DNA from: Desulfurococcales archaeon | GTDB lineage: Archaea > Thermoproteota > Thermoprotei_A > Sulfolobales > Acidilobaceae | DNA length: 15,418 nt | Direction: 5' to 3' | Assembly: GCA_027012045.1 (NCBI GenBank) | Contig: JALUZI010000265.1 | Location: forward strand, 1-15,418 | In this document: positions 5,529-12,552 of the stretch, one piece after another | Layout of the letters: every line of letters starts with the position of its first letter | Numbering within the stretch: the stretch's first letter is position 1 | Notes under the pieces: generated by a model | Told to the model about the DNA's origin: nothing | The model's input: only the letters and a program-made list of their open reading frames with translations | Databases searched by the model: none | Position numbers and translations under genes: made by a program

Positions 5529-6122
5529 ATGACCATGCAGGAGATAGTGGAGTTCATATCCCAGGCATCCGAGTCTATAGACCCCGGCCAAGTTGAAAAG
5601 TTTGTCTCGAAACTAGTAGAAGTGGCCGGCTCGAATGGTAGGAGAAAAGTACTGGTTATGGGTGCAGGTAGAAGCGGGCTTGTAGGGAAAGCTTTCGCCA
5701 TGAGATTGATGCACATAGGGCTAAACGTTTATGTGCTGGGAGACACTATTGTACCGAGCATTTCCAAGGATGACGTTGTTGTTGCTATTTCAGGATCAGG
5801 TTCTACTAAACTAATTGTAACTGCAGCAGAAGCAGCTAAGAATGTAGGGGCGACTGTTGTTGCGTTGACGACATATCCTGAATCACGGCTTGGCCAGTTA
5901 GCCGATATTATAGTAAAAATACCAGGTAGAACCAAGATGGCCCGCATGGATGACTACTTTGCGAGGCAAATACTCGGTATACATGAACCGTTAGCACCTC
6001 TCGGCACATTATTCGAGGATACAGTAATGGTTTTCCTGGATGGAATCGCGGTGGAACTGATGCATAGACTAGGTAAAAACGAGGAGGAATTGAGGCAGAG
6101 GCATGCGAACATCGAAATATAA
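5529..6122 (+). CDS. hxlB: 6-phospho-3-hexuloisomerase (SIS domain)
   Basis: A SIS-domain sugar isomerase of about 197 residues that converts 3-hexulose 6-phosphate and fructose 6-phosphate. In archaea it works with hexulose-phosphate synthase in the reversed ribulose monophosphate route that supplies ribulose 5-phosphate. The evidence is VLVMGAGRSGLVGKAFAMRL (phosphosugar loop, about 41-60), YVLGDTIVPSISKDDVVVAISGSGST (about 67-92), and the family C-terminus APLGTLFEDTVMVFLDGI ... RHANIE. I see no hexulose-phosphate synthase partner in the window. The start is uncertain: ATG 5529, ATG 5535, and GTG 5514 (with GGTGTGA 8 nt upstream) are all possible. Anything further upstream lies before the predicted transcription start. 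Its end overlaps the radical SAM gene by 20 nt, so it leads an operon. Confidence 0.92.
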   Translation: MTMQEIVEFISQASESIDPGQVEKFVSKLVEVAGSNGRRKVLVMGAGRSGLVGKAFAMRLMHIGLNVYVLGDTIVPSISKDDVVVAISGSGSTKLIVTAAEAAKNVGATVVALTTYPESRLGQLADIIVKIPGRTKMARMDDYFARQILGIHEPLAPLGTLFEDTVMVFLDGIAVELMHRLGKNEEELRQRHANIEI

Positions 6123-7017
6123 AGAAGGAACACTCATTAGATTATTCGATCCCTGGGGAAACCCCCTCTGTACCTGTCCCAGGAAATACACGTTAAACCC
6201 CTACACCGGATGCAGCTTCTTCTGTATCTACTGCTATGCTACGGCTTATATAGGGAGAAAGCCGAGTACGCCCAAGAAAGAATATTTCAATAGGTTGCTA
6301 AAAGATATAGTTAGAATTGACAAAAATCTCCCGGTCAACATGTCGACAAGTAGCGACCCATATCCTCCAATCGAGGCAAAACTAGGGATAACGAGGAGAA
6401 CACTCAAACTACTAGTAGACAATAAAATAAGGGTTCTTATAACAACAAAAGGAGTAATCTATACTCGCGACATAGACATAATCACTAGGGGCAACGTAGC
6501 AATAACACCCACTATCACAACCCTAGATGACTCAATAAGTTCTAGGATAGAACCAAACGCCCCCCCGCCAAAGGAACGAATAGAAGCTTTGAGAGAAGCC
6601 TCTAATAATGGAATACCAGCAGGCGTACGGATAGACCCCATAATGCCATACATCAATGATGACCCATACGAGATAGAAGAGTTAGTGGCCATATTATCAA
6701 ACATAGAGACAGTCGATTTCATTGTAACATCAACGTACAAAGCTAGACCAGACAATTTCAAGCGGGTCATTCAAGCTTTTCCTGAACTAGAAAACAAGTA
6801 TAGAAGGCTTTACAGAGAGGAAGGAATTTTGTTCCACGGATACACATACCTGAAGCCTTCGATTCGTTTAAAACTTCTAGAACCCGTCTTCAGGTATGCT
6901 AGGAAATACGGTTTGAAATACGCTCACTGCAGAGAGGGATTTAGGGGGAAAGAATACTTCAACGCACCTTCCTGTGATGGTACACATTTACTATACCCGC
7001 CTTACAGCAATAAATAG
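6103..7017 (+). CDS. Radical SAM protein, spore photolyase-like (SplB/COG1533)
   Basis: A 304-residue radical SAM enzyme. The [4Fe-4S] motif C-x3-C-x2-C is Cys 37, 41 and 44 in NPYTGCSFFCIYCYA. Further family signs are the SSDPYPPIE segment after the second strand (about 82-91), VLITTKG (about 111-117) and GVRIDPIMPYIND (about 174-186). It resembles the COG1533 proteins named after spore photoproduct lyase, but most archaeal members have no proven substrate and a DNA-repair role should not be assumed. The C-terminus has two more cysteines (HCREGF and SCDGT), possibly for a second cluster or structure. The ATG at 6103 overlaps the end of hxlB by 20 nt, with a purine-rich GAGGCAGAGG just upstream. 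The two nucleotidyltransferase-fold genes follow in the same operon. The fold is secure, the reaction unknown. Confidence 0.9.
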   Translation: MRTSKYKEGTLIRLFDPWGNPLCTCPRKYTLNPYTGCSFFCIYCYATAYIGRKPSTPKKEYFNRLLKDIVRIDKNLPVNMSTSSDPYPPIEAKLGITRRTLKLLVDNKIRVLITTKGVIYTRDIDIITRGNVAITPTITTLDDSISSRIEPNAPPPKERIEALREASNNGIPAGVRIDPIMPYINDDPYEIEELVAILSNIETVDFIVTSTYKARPDNFKRVIQAFPELENKYRRLYREEGILFHGYTYLKPSIRLKLLEPVFRYARKYGLKYAHCREGFRGKEYFNAPSCDGTHLLYPPYSNK

Positions 7018-7027
7018 TGTTTGGAGT

Positions 7028-7885
7028 ATGGGAACCTTGTTTATGGAAGGATTTTACGTCGAGTCTCATGGTATAATATACTCCGTGAAGGGAGTATGCG
7101 ATTATGATCCCCGTTTTCTACCAGTCGTACCAAAGTATGCCAAAACGGGCTGTGTTAAAGTAAATGTGAATTGTAACTCATCTTATATCGAGACCATAGG
7201 GGTGAGCTCATGTATAGTAGAAAAAGACGACGTATCCATGGTCTATAATCCTTTCGAGTACTCCAAGGAGAGATTACCGGTAAGAGTAAAGGAGTTCATA
7301 GAGTATATTGAACAAAACATTAGCAATGGTGAAGTAGGCCTTACAGGTTCATATCTATTGGGTTGCCCTTCTCCGGATAGTGATGTAGACCTAATTATCA
7401 AAGGCTATTTGTTGGAGCACGATTATAACAGGCTGTCATCTATACTTAAATATAGAAATGAATGTAGCGATGAGTTAGTAATAAGGAATTATAAAGAAAA
7501 AATCCGCCGGGATAAAAGCATGAGTCTCCGGGATTATCTACGTATCTTCAAGACAAAAGTTTTGGAAGGATGCTTCAAGGGTGTATTCTACTCTATTAGA
7601 TTTATAGAAGACAAACTATCACAGGAGATTTGCAACCTTAATTTCCTACCAGCGGGAGAAAAAATTGTATTAGGCCCTTTAAAACGGGTCAAACCATACA
7701 CCACGCCCTCTCTATACCAGCTAACAGATAAGTATACTGGACGGCTATACAACTTAATGAGCTGGAGAATAAGATATTCCGAGTTGCCCGAAGGATATTA
7801 TACCGTAAAAGGTGACCTCTTCATTGACTCGAAAGGCAGATTATGGATTACACCGGACCACACTGGCTGGATCAGGTTATTATAG
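7028..7885 (+). CDS. Predicted nucleotidyltransferase, first of tandem pair
   Basis: A protein of 285 residues with a polymerase-beta-type nucleotidyltransferase core: GLTGSYLLG followed by SPDSDVDLII (Gly-Ser about residues 107-108, Asp-x-Asp about 119 and 121 from this start). That is the signature GS...DxD of the MNT/COG2413-like group. It is flanked by an N-terminal beta-rich part with several cysteines and a C-terminal part ending VKGDLFIDSKGRLWITP. The protein downstream has the same domain order and similar N- and C-terminal segments, so the two are paralogues from a tandem duplication. ATG 7028 is the first start after the radical SAM stop; ATG 7043 is an equally good alternative, and the longer frame from 6974 overlaps the previous gene. 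Substrate unknown: adenylation of RNA, protein or a small molecule are all possible. Confidence 0.75.
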   Translation: MGTLFMEGFYVESHGIIYSVKGVCDYDPRFLPVVPKYAKTGCVKVNVNCNSSYIETIGVSSCIVEKDDVSMVYNPFEYSKERLPVRVKEFIEYIEQNISNGEVGLTGSYLLGCPSPDSDVDLIIKGYLLEHDYNRLSSILKYRNECSDELVIRNYKEKIRRDKSMSLRDYLRIFKTKVLEGCFKGVFYSIRFIEDKLSQEICNLNFLPAGEKIVLGPLKRVKPYTTPSLYQLTDKYTGRLYNLMSWRIRYSELPEGYYTVKGDLFIDSKGRLWITPDHTGWIRLL

Positions 7886-8861
7886 TAAAACAATAGTTCA
7901 CGGAACACTCGTCTCCGATACAGACTATAATATTCACAGTGTTATCGGTATCCCCCCTCTTCCAGGGATGCTGATCGCCTTCAAGAAATATGAAATATGC
8001 AAGAGAAAAGATGAAGACAGCATCATTTGGGAACGGAGAAACGTACACTACTGCAGGTTAGTCAGGGAATATTCTCAACACTCCATTCTAGTGGGTAAAA
8101 AACTAGTTGAAGACCCCAGGTTTAATACACATGTTCCAGCATTACCCGTCAATGATATAATGAAAATCTATGATCCATTTAATCGTCTTAAAGAAGTAGT
8201 AGCGCACCCCAGAGACTCTCTAGAGGACGATGTTGTCACTTTCCTGCATGAAATCAGTGAAAATATAGGTTTAGAGCCTGATTTATGGGGTTTAACCGGT
8301 AGCCTCCTTGCAGGGATACACCATCCCATGTACTCTGATATAGATTTCATAGTTGCAGGTGGCAATTATTCCGAGACTGTGTATGAGTACTTAAAGAGTA
8401 CGAGCTTCCCAAAAATCGTCAACTGGAAAAATGTCTTGTCGAGATATTATATTGATCCCCCACTGCTCAAGGTAGTTTCAAAAGGGAGAACCCGTTTTCT
8501 ATGGAAGCCTGGTAGAATAGTTAGTGTAACATTCATCGATGGCGATATCCTGCATCCCAAGAAATGCCTATCCGAGAGCGGGGCTTTATCTTTCGAGTAT
8601 AATCGCTTTATTTTAGGCAAAATAGTTGACTTCGAAGGAAGGATCAATATTGAATCTGCCAATGGGAATTCTTTGACATACCCGCCATGTGCATACTCGA
8701 AAGACTATATAGTTCTCTCGTTTGACCATGTATTGTCCCCGATACTGAGTGAGGAGGGGTGCATATACGTCAAAGGCCAACTTGCCAGAACCGTTGATGG
8801 TTTCGAGGTTATTCTACTTGGTACAAAGGAAAAGCCTCGTGTTATTATAAAGAATTGTTAG
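7812..8861 (+). CDS. Predicted nucleotidyltransferase, second of tandem pair
   Basis: Up to 349 residues, paralogous to the preceding protein. The core GLTGSLLAG ... YSDIDFIVAGG (Gly-Ser about 163-164, Asp-x-Asp about 176 and 178) matches the GS...DxD nucleotidyltransferase signature. It is preceded in both paralogues by a similar YDPF/YNPF stretch, and both end in a VKGxL...G segment. The start is a problem. The only in-frame start codons near the 5' end are GTG 7812 and TTG 7824, both well inside the upstream gene, and the first 22 residues they add look like out-of-frame read-through. Homology-like sequence begins at about YYSKTIVHGTLVSD, where I see no start codon; ATG 7968 would remove about 30 plausible residues. 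Translational coupling, an unusual start or a frameshift are all possible. The stop (TAG) overlaps the stop of the convergent His-rich gene within the tetranucleotide TTAG. Confidence 0.72.
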   Translation: MTSSLTRKADYGLHRTTLAGSGYYSKTIVHGTLVSDTDYNIHSVIGIPPLPGMLIAFKKYEICKRKDEDSIIWERRNVHYCRLVREYSQHSILVGKKLVEDPRFNTHVPALPVNDIMKIYDPFNRLKEVVAHPRDSLEDDVVTFLHEISENIGLEPDLWGLTGSLLAGIHHPMYSDIDFIVAGGNYSETVYEYLKSTSFPKIVNWKNVLSRYYIDPPLLKVVSKGRTRFLWKPGRIVSVTFIDGDILHPKKCLSESGALSFEYNRFILGKIVDFEGRINIESANGNSLTYPPCAYSKDYIVLSFDHVLSPILSEEGCIYVKGQLARTVDGFEVILLGTKEKPRVIIKNC

Positions 8862-9241
8862 GACTCTAAGAGTTTTTCTGCGTTCCTTATGATTTCTCTT
8901 TTCTCTGATTCACTATCTGTTGCCAGATACCTTAGTATCAGCGCCAACACACGGTACAGGCGCGTTATCTCGTTACTCTGGAGTCTAACCCTGTCCTCTA
9001 ACTCTTTCATTTTAACATTTAACGAGTCTATTAGAAGCTCGACGATTGCTATTATCTCATCCAAATCGCCGTGCGAGTGATGGTGGTGATGGTGCTCTCC
9101 TCCCTCTCTCTCCTCTATTTCTTGTACAACCTTCTCGATATCTTGCTGTTTCTTGGGCAGTGTCATCCTTTTTTTCCTACCTTTTTTCTCTTTCTCCGTC
9201 AACCCAATCACCCAACGCTTTGCCATGTTATCGCAAACCAT
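8858..9241 (-). CDS. Histidine-rich coiled-coil protein
   Basis: A 127-residue protein that I do not recognise as a named family. The order is: a basic N-terminus (KEKKGRKKRM, about 17-26), an acidic linker, a His cluster (six consecutive His at 50-55, then Ser-His-Gly-Asp), and a long amphipathic helix with heptad-like leucines and isoleucines (about 60-105, ELLIDSLNVKMKELEDRVRLQ) that should form a coiled coil. The His cluster could bind nickel, zinc or cobalt. The protein could be an oligomeric metal-binding or scaffold protein. It has no transmembrane segment and no signal peptide. ATG 9241 is the first start; ATG 9226 (MAKRWVIG) is an alternative. A TATA-like CTATAGAAT about 25 bp before 9241 fits a leaderless transcript. 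It is convergent with the second nucleotidyltransferase gene and divergent from the 76-aa gene. Confidence 0.75.
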   Translation of the reverse strand: MVCDNMAKRWVIGLTEKEKKGRKKRMTLPKKQQDIEKVVQEIEEREGGEHHHHHHSHGDLDEIIAIVELLIDSLNVKMKELEDRVRLQSNEITRLYRVLALILRYLATDSESEKREIIRNAEKLLES

Positions 9242-9332
9242 TAAAGAACTCTACCATAGTATTCTATAGCTAGATTAGACTAGCTTGTTAATACTATACC
9301 CTTAATATTGTCTTGGAAGAAAACAGTATATC

Positions 9333-9342
9333 GCTTATAACC
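9333..9342 (+). promoter_or_regulatory. TATA box for the 9382-10441 cluster
   Basis: GCTTATAACC is centred about 25 bp before 9362. A transcript starting there would contain AGGGG at 9369-9373 as a Shine-Dalgarno site for ATG 9382. It would exclude the TTG at 9358 as the start. Confidence 0.4.
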
Positions 9343-9381
9343 CTGTAGAAGACCTATTTGAATAATTTAGGGGTTAGTATA

Positions 9382-9612
9382 ATGGAACAAGGCTTGGATT
9401 TGATTAAAATAGAAGGATTAGCAATGACGGGTTTTGTTAGGAACGTTGAGATTGTTGACTGTGGAGATAGTAGGGCTAAACTCAGGGTTGAGACTATCGA
9501 AGGGAACGTCATGGAGACTGCATGCATAGAAAAGGATGCAGCGAGGAGGAACTATGGAGTAATTAGGCTATACCTTAAATGGTCCAGTAATATTAGAAAA
9601 GACGATAACTAG
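9382..9612 (+). CDS. Small 76-aa protein, unknown
   Basis: I do not recognise this protein. From ATG 9382 it has 76 residues: MEQGLDLIKIEGLAMTGFVRN, then strands around EIVDC and AKLRVETIEGN, then MEtaCIEKDAARRNYGVIRLYLKW. It looks like a small soluble beta-rich protein with two cysteines, of the size of an OB or SH3-like barrel, though no specific motif proves that. The start is chosen for AGGGG 8 nt upstream and a TATA box at a fitting distance. It leads a + strand cluster with another small protein and a winged-helix regulator; a guide RNA candidate begins within about 10 bp of its stop codon. Confidence 0.65.
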   Translation: MEQGLDLIKIEGLAMTGFVRNVEIVDCGDSRAKLRVETIEGNVMETACIEKDAARRNYGVIRLYLKWSSNIRKDDN

Positions 9613-9617
9613 AAGAC

Positions 9618-9685
9618 TACTGGAATGATGACTGGTATTACCGTTGACGCGTTAGCGGATGATGTGAACCAGTCTCTGACCCCCT
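9618..9685 (+). ncRNA. Box C/D guide RNA 3, guide matches the 16S rRNA 530 loop
   Basis: Boxes on the plus strand: C ATGATGA (9625-9631, perfect), a 12-nt guide CTGGTATTACCG (9632-9643), D' TTGA (9644-9647, one change), an 11-nt linker with a CGC-GTTA-GCG mini-hairpin (9648-9658), C' ATGATGT (9659-9665), a 10-nt guide GAACCAGTCT (9666-9675) and D CTGA (9676-9679, perfect). The first guide is the exact complement of CGGUAAUACCAG, the 530-loop sequence of crenarchaeal 16S rRNA, next to the universally conserved GCCGCGGUAA. By the D-plus-five rule it would direct 2'-O-methylation of the first A after CGGU (A532 in E. coli numbering). A TATA-like TAATATTAG (9588-9596) lies about 26 bp before the proposed 5' end. 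The ends are approximate, and the terminal stem is at most 2 bp. I could not assign a target for the second guide. Confidence 0.8.
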
Positions 9686-9711
9686 TTCCGCCTTAATATA
9701 CGGTGGTATCT

Positions 9712-10032
9712 ATGGCGGTTAGTGATCTCGAGGCTAGAATAATTATGAGTTTGACCAGTGATCTAGAAGCATTCGTGTTTCACGAGGAACTGGTGGATCC
9801 TAAAGCTGTTACTTCTTTTTTGAAGAAAAATGGTCTCGGTACTGTTCTTGTATTAAGGTCTCTAGGGAAAGGTGTTCATGTTCTTCTCTTCAATGAACAT
9901 AGGATTGAAAGTGAATGTTTATATAGAGAATGCAGCAACCTTAAGTCTAAAGAAAGAGACGTTTGTGTTGCTAATTGTAAGAGAAAAGAGATCAATACAT
10001 TAAAAACAAAATTATTAAAAATGTTAGAGTAA
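9712..10032 (+). CDS. Small cysteine-containing protein, unknown
   Basis: A 106-residue protein I do not recognise. The N-terminal two thirds look alpha/beta (MAVSDLEARIIMSLTSDLEAFVFHEELVDPKAVTSFLKKNG, then strands TVLVLRSL and VHVLLF). Near the C-terminus four cysteines form C-x4-C-x10-C-x3-C (ECLYRECSNLKSKERDVCVANC), inside a charged helix-like region. This could be a metal site or two disulfides clamping a helical hairpin. ATG 9712 is the start because GGTGGT lies about 5 nt upstream; a GTG three codons earlier overlaps that site. TTAATATAC at 9693-9701 is a weak TATA candidate too close to the start to be its main promoter, so read-through past the guide RNA is also possible. The winged-helix gene follows after 25 bp. 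Confidence 0.68.
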   Translation: MAVSDLEARIIMSLTSDLEAFVFHEELVDPKAVTSFLKKNGLGTVLVLRSLGKGVHVLLFNEHRIESECLYRECSNLKSKERDVCVANCKRKEINTLKTKLLKMLE

Positions 10033-10057
10033 CAATAAAATCCTTGGGTGACCTCAT

Positions 10058-10441
10058 TTGGGCCCACGGGAAGGACTGCGAACACCAGCCGGTAGAAAAC
10101 TCGATTTCAAAATGCTGATGGAGTTCTGCTATAATCTCACTGAAACAGACGTTATGATCCTGGAATGGATGTTGAAACAAGGTAGAAATAAAGAGTATTC
10201 AGTCGATGATATAAAAGACGTGTTCAACCTAAGTAGAGCTACCGTCAACAGGGTTTTATCTAAGCTAGCCGACATGGAGCTTGTGGAGAAAAAGAAGAAG
10301 AAGCGGAATGGCACAGGCAGACCACGGTATGTATACTCTATAGACCCTGAAAAGATGTATGAAAAGCTTGTGGGAGACATAACAAAATGCTCCAGTGAAA
10401 TTGAAGACTATGTAAAAAGTATATTAGGTAGCAGTAAATGA
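10058..10441 (+). CDS. Winged-helix transcriptional regulator
   Basis: A 127-residue DNA-binding protein with one winged-helix domain at about residues 25-95. Helices run LTETDVMILEWMLKQG, SVDDIKDVFNLS and RATVNRVLSKLADMELVEKK, with a basic wing KKKKKRNGTGRPRYVYSI typical of archaeal TrmB/MarR/ArsR-like regulators. The short C-terminal helix (DPEKMYEKLVGDITKCSSEIEDYVKSIL) may be for dimerisation. There is no sugar-binding or ligand domain. The start is TTG 10058, with GGGTGA about 6 nt upstream. It lies 25 bp after the cysteine-containing protein in the same direction and converges with hsp20, with 8 bp between stop codons. Its target is unknown; regulation of its own cluster or of a neighbour is a guess. 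Confidence 0.82.
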   Translation: MGPREGLRTPAGRKLDFKMLMEFCYNLTETDVMILEWMLKQGRNKEYSVDDIKDVFNLSRATVNRVLSKLADMELVEKKKKKRNGTGRPRYVYSIDPEKMYEKLVGDITKCSSEIEDYVKSILGSSK

Positions 10442-10449
10442 TCTAAGTG

Positions 10450-10980
10450 TTACTCTACCTTTATTTCAACGCCTTCATCCTTCTCGCTAACATCCTTAGC
10501 TTTCAGCCTCACTTCAAGTACTCCATTCTTGTATGAAGCCTTGGCTTTCTCCGGAATAACTTCCTTCGGTAGATCGATGGTCTTATAGTACTTCCTGTCC
10601 TTGCCCTTGGCTTTGATAATTAACTGTTTGGGTTTAACTTTGATCTCGATATCATCCTTAGAGACACCGGGAACTTCCGCAACTACTATTATTTCACCGT
10701 TATCCTCGAAGACATCTACGAGTGGCTCCATTTCATTTGTTATAACAGGCTTGTCTCCTTCCCTCTTTACATTGCCGAACTCTTCCACTCTAGGCACGCC
10801 GTCCGGCCCTATTGTCACTCTAACACCATAAACATATGGTCCTTTAAGGTAGCCTCTTTTGGCCATATCTTCAAGCTCTTTTTCTATGGCAGTGAAGTCA
10901 CTTGTAAACTCTTTCATGAACTCGTTCATCATCTCATCTATTAAATCAAATATTGACTTTCTCTTTTTCCTGAAGTCCAT
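10450..10980 (-). CDS. hsp20: Small heat shock protein, Hsp20/alpha-crystallin family
   Basis: A 176-residue ATP-independent chaperone that forms cytosolic oligomers and holds unfolding proteins. The alpha-crystallin domain is at about 85-163: PLVDVFEDNGEIIVVAEVPG, DDIEIKVKPKQLIIKAKG, KTIDLPKEVIPEKAKASYKNGVLEVRL. The very C-terminal VEIKVE supplies the I-x-I/V-type motif that docks into neighbouring subunits. The N-terminus is rich in Met and Phe (LIDEMMNEFMKEFTSDF), and VYGVRVTIGPDGVPRVEEFGN at about 50-70 is the archaeal long-N-terminal form. ATG 10980 has GGAGGTG upstream (about 8 nt away). A TATA-like CTAATAAAG on the minus strand (11039-11030) would give a leader of about 28 nt. Heat induction is expected for the family but I see no recognised heat-shock operator. 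Confidence 0.95.
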   Translation of the reverse strand: MDFRKKRKSIFDLIDEMMNEFMKEFTSDFTAIEKELEDMAKRGYLKGPYVYGVRVTIGPDGVPRVEEFGNVKREGDKPVITNEMEPLVDVFEDNGEIIVVAEVPGVSKDDIEIKVKPKQLIIKAKGKDRKYYKTIDLPKEVIPEKAKASYKNGVLEVRLKAKDVSEKDEGVEIKVE

Positions 10981-11120
10981 TTCACTACACCTCCAAGTGA
11001 TTATATCTTAGTATAATTACTGTTTTAGACTTTATTAGGTGTTTCTACAATATTGGCATATGCAAGCTTTATAGGCTGTCATAAGGTAATAGTATTAGAT
11101 TTCACATCGTATTGCTCGTT

Positions 11121-11131
11121 AACATTTAAAG
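11121..11131 (+). promoter_or_regulatory. TATA box of the geranylgeranyl reductase family gene
   Basis: AACATTTAAAG, centred about 48 bp before ATG 11175, would place initiation near 11152 and a leader of about 20 nt. The remainder of the 191-bp gap back to hsp20 holds the divergent hsp20 promoter and nothing else I can support. Confidence 0.4.
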
Positions 11132-11174
11132 GATTTTTCCAGCCCACTATCCTTAGTGGTTCAACGCTTAGGTG

Positions 11175-12548
11175 ATGAAAGTGGAGCTGAAATATGATGT
11201 TTTAATTGTAGGTTTAGGCCCTGCAGGATCCAGTCTTGCTTACCTACTATCAGGAACCGGTTTGAATGTAGCTGGGATAGATATGGTCGACTGGGACAAG
11301 GTATGGGGTAAACCTTGCGGTGATGCTATAGGAGAACACCACTTCGAGGAAACCGGTATACCAAAACCAACTGGTAAGGAGGTCAAGCAGCGGGTTAATG
11401 GAATACTAGTGTACAGTCCCTCCGAAAAGTACTATTATAGGGTCAGAGGACCAGGATACATTATTAATAGAAATGAAGTCGGTAAACGGATAATCAGAGA
11501 CGCTATGAACAAGGGAGTCGAAGTCCACCTAAAGACGAGGGCTAGGAAACCCATCATAGAAAACGGGAAACTCGTTGGTGTTGAAGCAGTAGGGCCGAAT
11601 GGTGACAAAATAGTATATAAAGCCAAAGTGGTAGTCGACGCTACAGGGAACACTATGTCCTTAAGGCTTAAGTTACCCAAGGAGTGGCCGGTCAATGAGC
11701 CTCTGAAACCTGTAGATGCCAATATAGCGTATAGGGAGATAAGGGAAATGGAGTATGAGATAGAGGAGCCCGACTACATTAGAATATACGTCAACCAGGA
11801 TATAGCCCCAGGGGGATACTGGTGGTTCTTCCCCGAAGGTAGAACTTCCGCAAATATAGGCCTGGGAGTCCAAGGTGGGAGAGGATACCCTAACCCGATG
11901 ATCATATTCAAGGAGAAACTCGACAAGAGAGACGATGTACGTAGGTATAAGAAGGTATATGATGCTTCCGGCTCAATAGTCCCTACGAGAAGGCCTGCAA
12001 ACACCTTGGTATGGAACAACTTCATTGGAATAGGAGACAACGCGTTTACAGTAAACCCTGTCCACGGAGGAGGGATGGGTTACGCAATGTATGCAGCATT
12101 TAACGCCAGTAAGGCTATCAAGGAAGCTTTCGAGAGGGGAGACTTCTCCGCCAAGGGACTCTGGTATGCTAACATAGGATACATGAGAACGCTAGGAGCT
12201 AAACAGGCATCCCTGGACATATTCAGGATGTTCCTCCAAATAATGTCTAACGACGACATTGAATTCGGCCTGAAGAACAGGATTATGAGAGAAGAAGACA
12301 TGTACGAGACAAGTGTTACAGGGGACCTGAAAGCAGACCTCGGTATTCTCGACAAACTATCCGTCGTATTAAAGACCCTCGGGAGGCCAAGCCTTCTAAT
12401 GAGGCTGAGAACCGTAGGTAAATACATGAGCCAGGCAAAGAGCCTCTACAAGAAATACCCGGAGAGCCCTGATGGGCTAGATAAATGGGTTGCAGAGGTC
12501 GAGTCTCTCTACTCTACATATAAGAAAGAGCTCGGAATTACCTGGTAG
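11175..12548 (+). CDS. Geranylgeranyl reductase family flavoprotein
   Basis: A 457-residue FAD-dependent oxidoreductase (COG0644). In archaea these reduce the double bonds of geranylgeranyl chains to make saturated phytanyl or archaeol membrane lipids. The evidence is the N-terminal dinucleotide fold YDVLIVGLGPAGSSLAYLL (about 7-25); GKPCGDAIGE with a conserved Cys (about 45-54); VVVDATGN (about 152-159); the substrate-site motif PGGYWWFFPEG (about 212-222); and the second FAD motif GIGDNAFTVNPVHGGGMG (about 285-302). The length fits the family. ATG 11175 is used; a GTG directly before it (11172) is also possible and GGTG is too close to serve ATG well. It converges with the acetyltransferase gene (4 bp between stops). 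Several paralogues per genome are usual in Crenarchaeota, so the exact substrate (lipid or menaquinone chain) is not settled. Confidence 0.9.
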   Translation: MKVELKYDVLIVGLGPAGSSLAYLLSGTGLNVAGIDMVDWDKVWGKPCGDAIGEHHFEETGIPKPTGKEVKQRVNGILVYSPSEKYYYRVRGPGYIINRNEVGKRIIRDAMNKGVEVHLKTRARKPIIENGKLVGVEAVGPNGDKIVYKAKVVVDATGNTMSLRLKLPKEWPVNEPLKPVDANIAYREIREMEYEIEEPDYIRIYVNQDIAPGGYWWFFPEGRTSANIGLGVQGGRGYPNPMIIFKEKLDKRDDVRRYKKVYDASGSIVPTRRPANTLVWNNFIGIGDNAFTVNPVHGGGMGYAMYAAFNASKAIKEAFERGDFSAKGLWYANIGYMRTLGAKQASLDIFRMFLQIMSNDDIEFGLKNRIMREEDMYETSVTGDLKADLGILDKLSVVLKTLGRPSLLMRLRTVGKYMSQAKSLYKKYPESPDGLDKWVAEVESLYSTYKKELGITW

Positions 12549-12552
12549 GATT

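Noticed and set aside
11172..11190. GTGATGA followed by CTGA at the start of the geranylgeranyl reductase family gene.
   Set aside because: The interval is only 8 nt, too short for a guide, and the bases are coding.
1866..12427. Long open frames antisense to glyA, the reductase, coaBC and other genes.
   Set aside because: They are shadows of well-supported genes on the other strand and their translations show no family motif.
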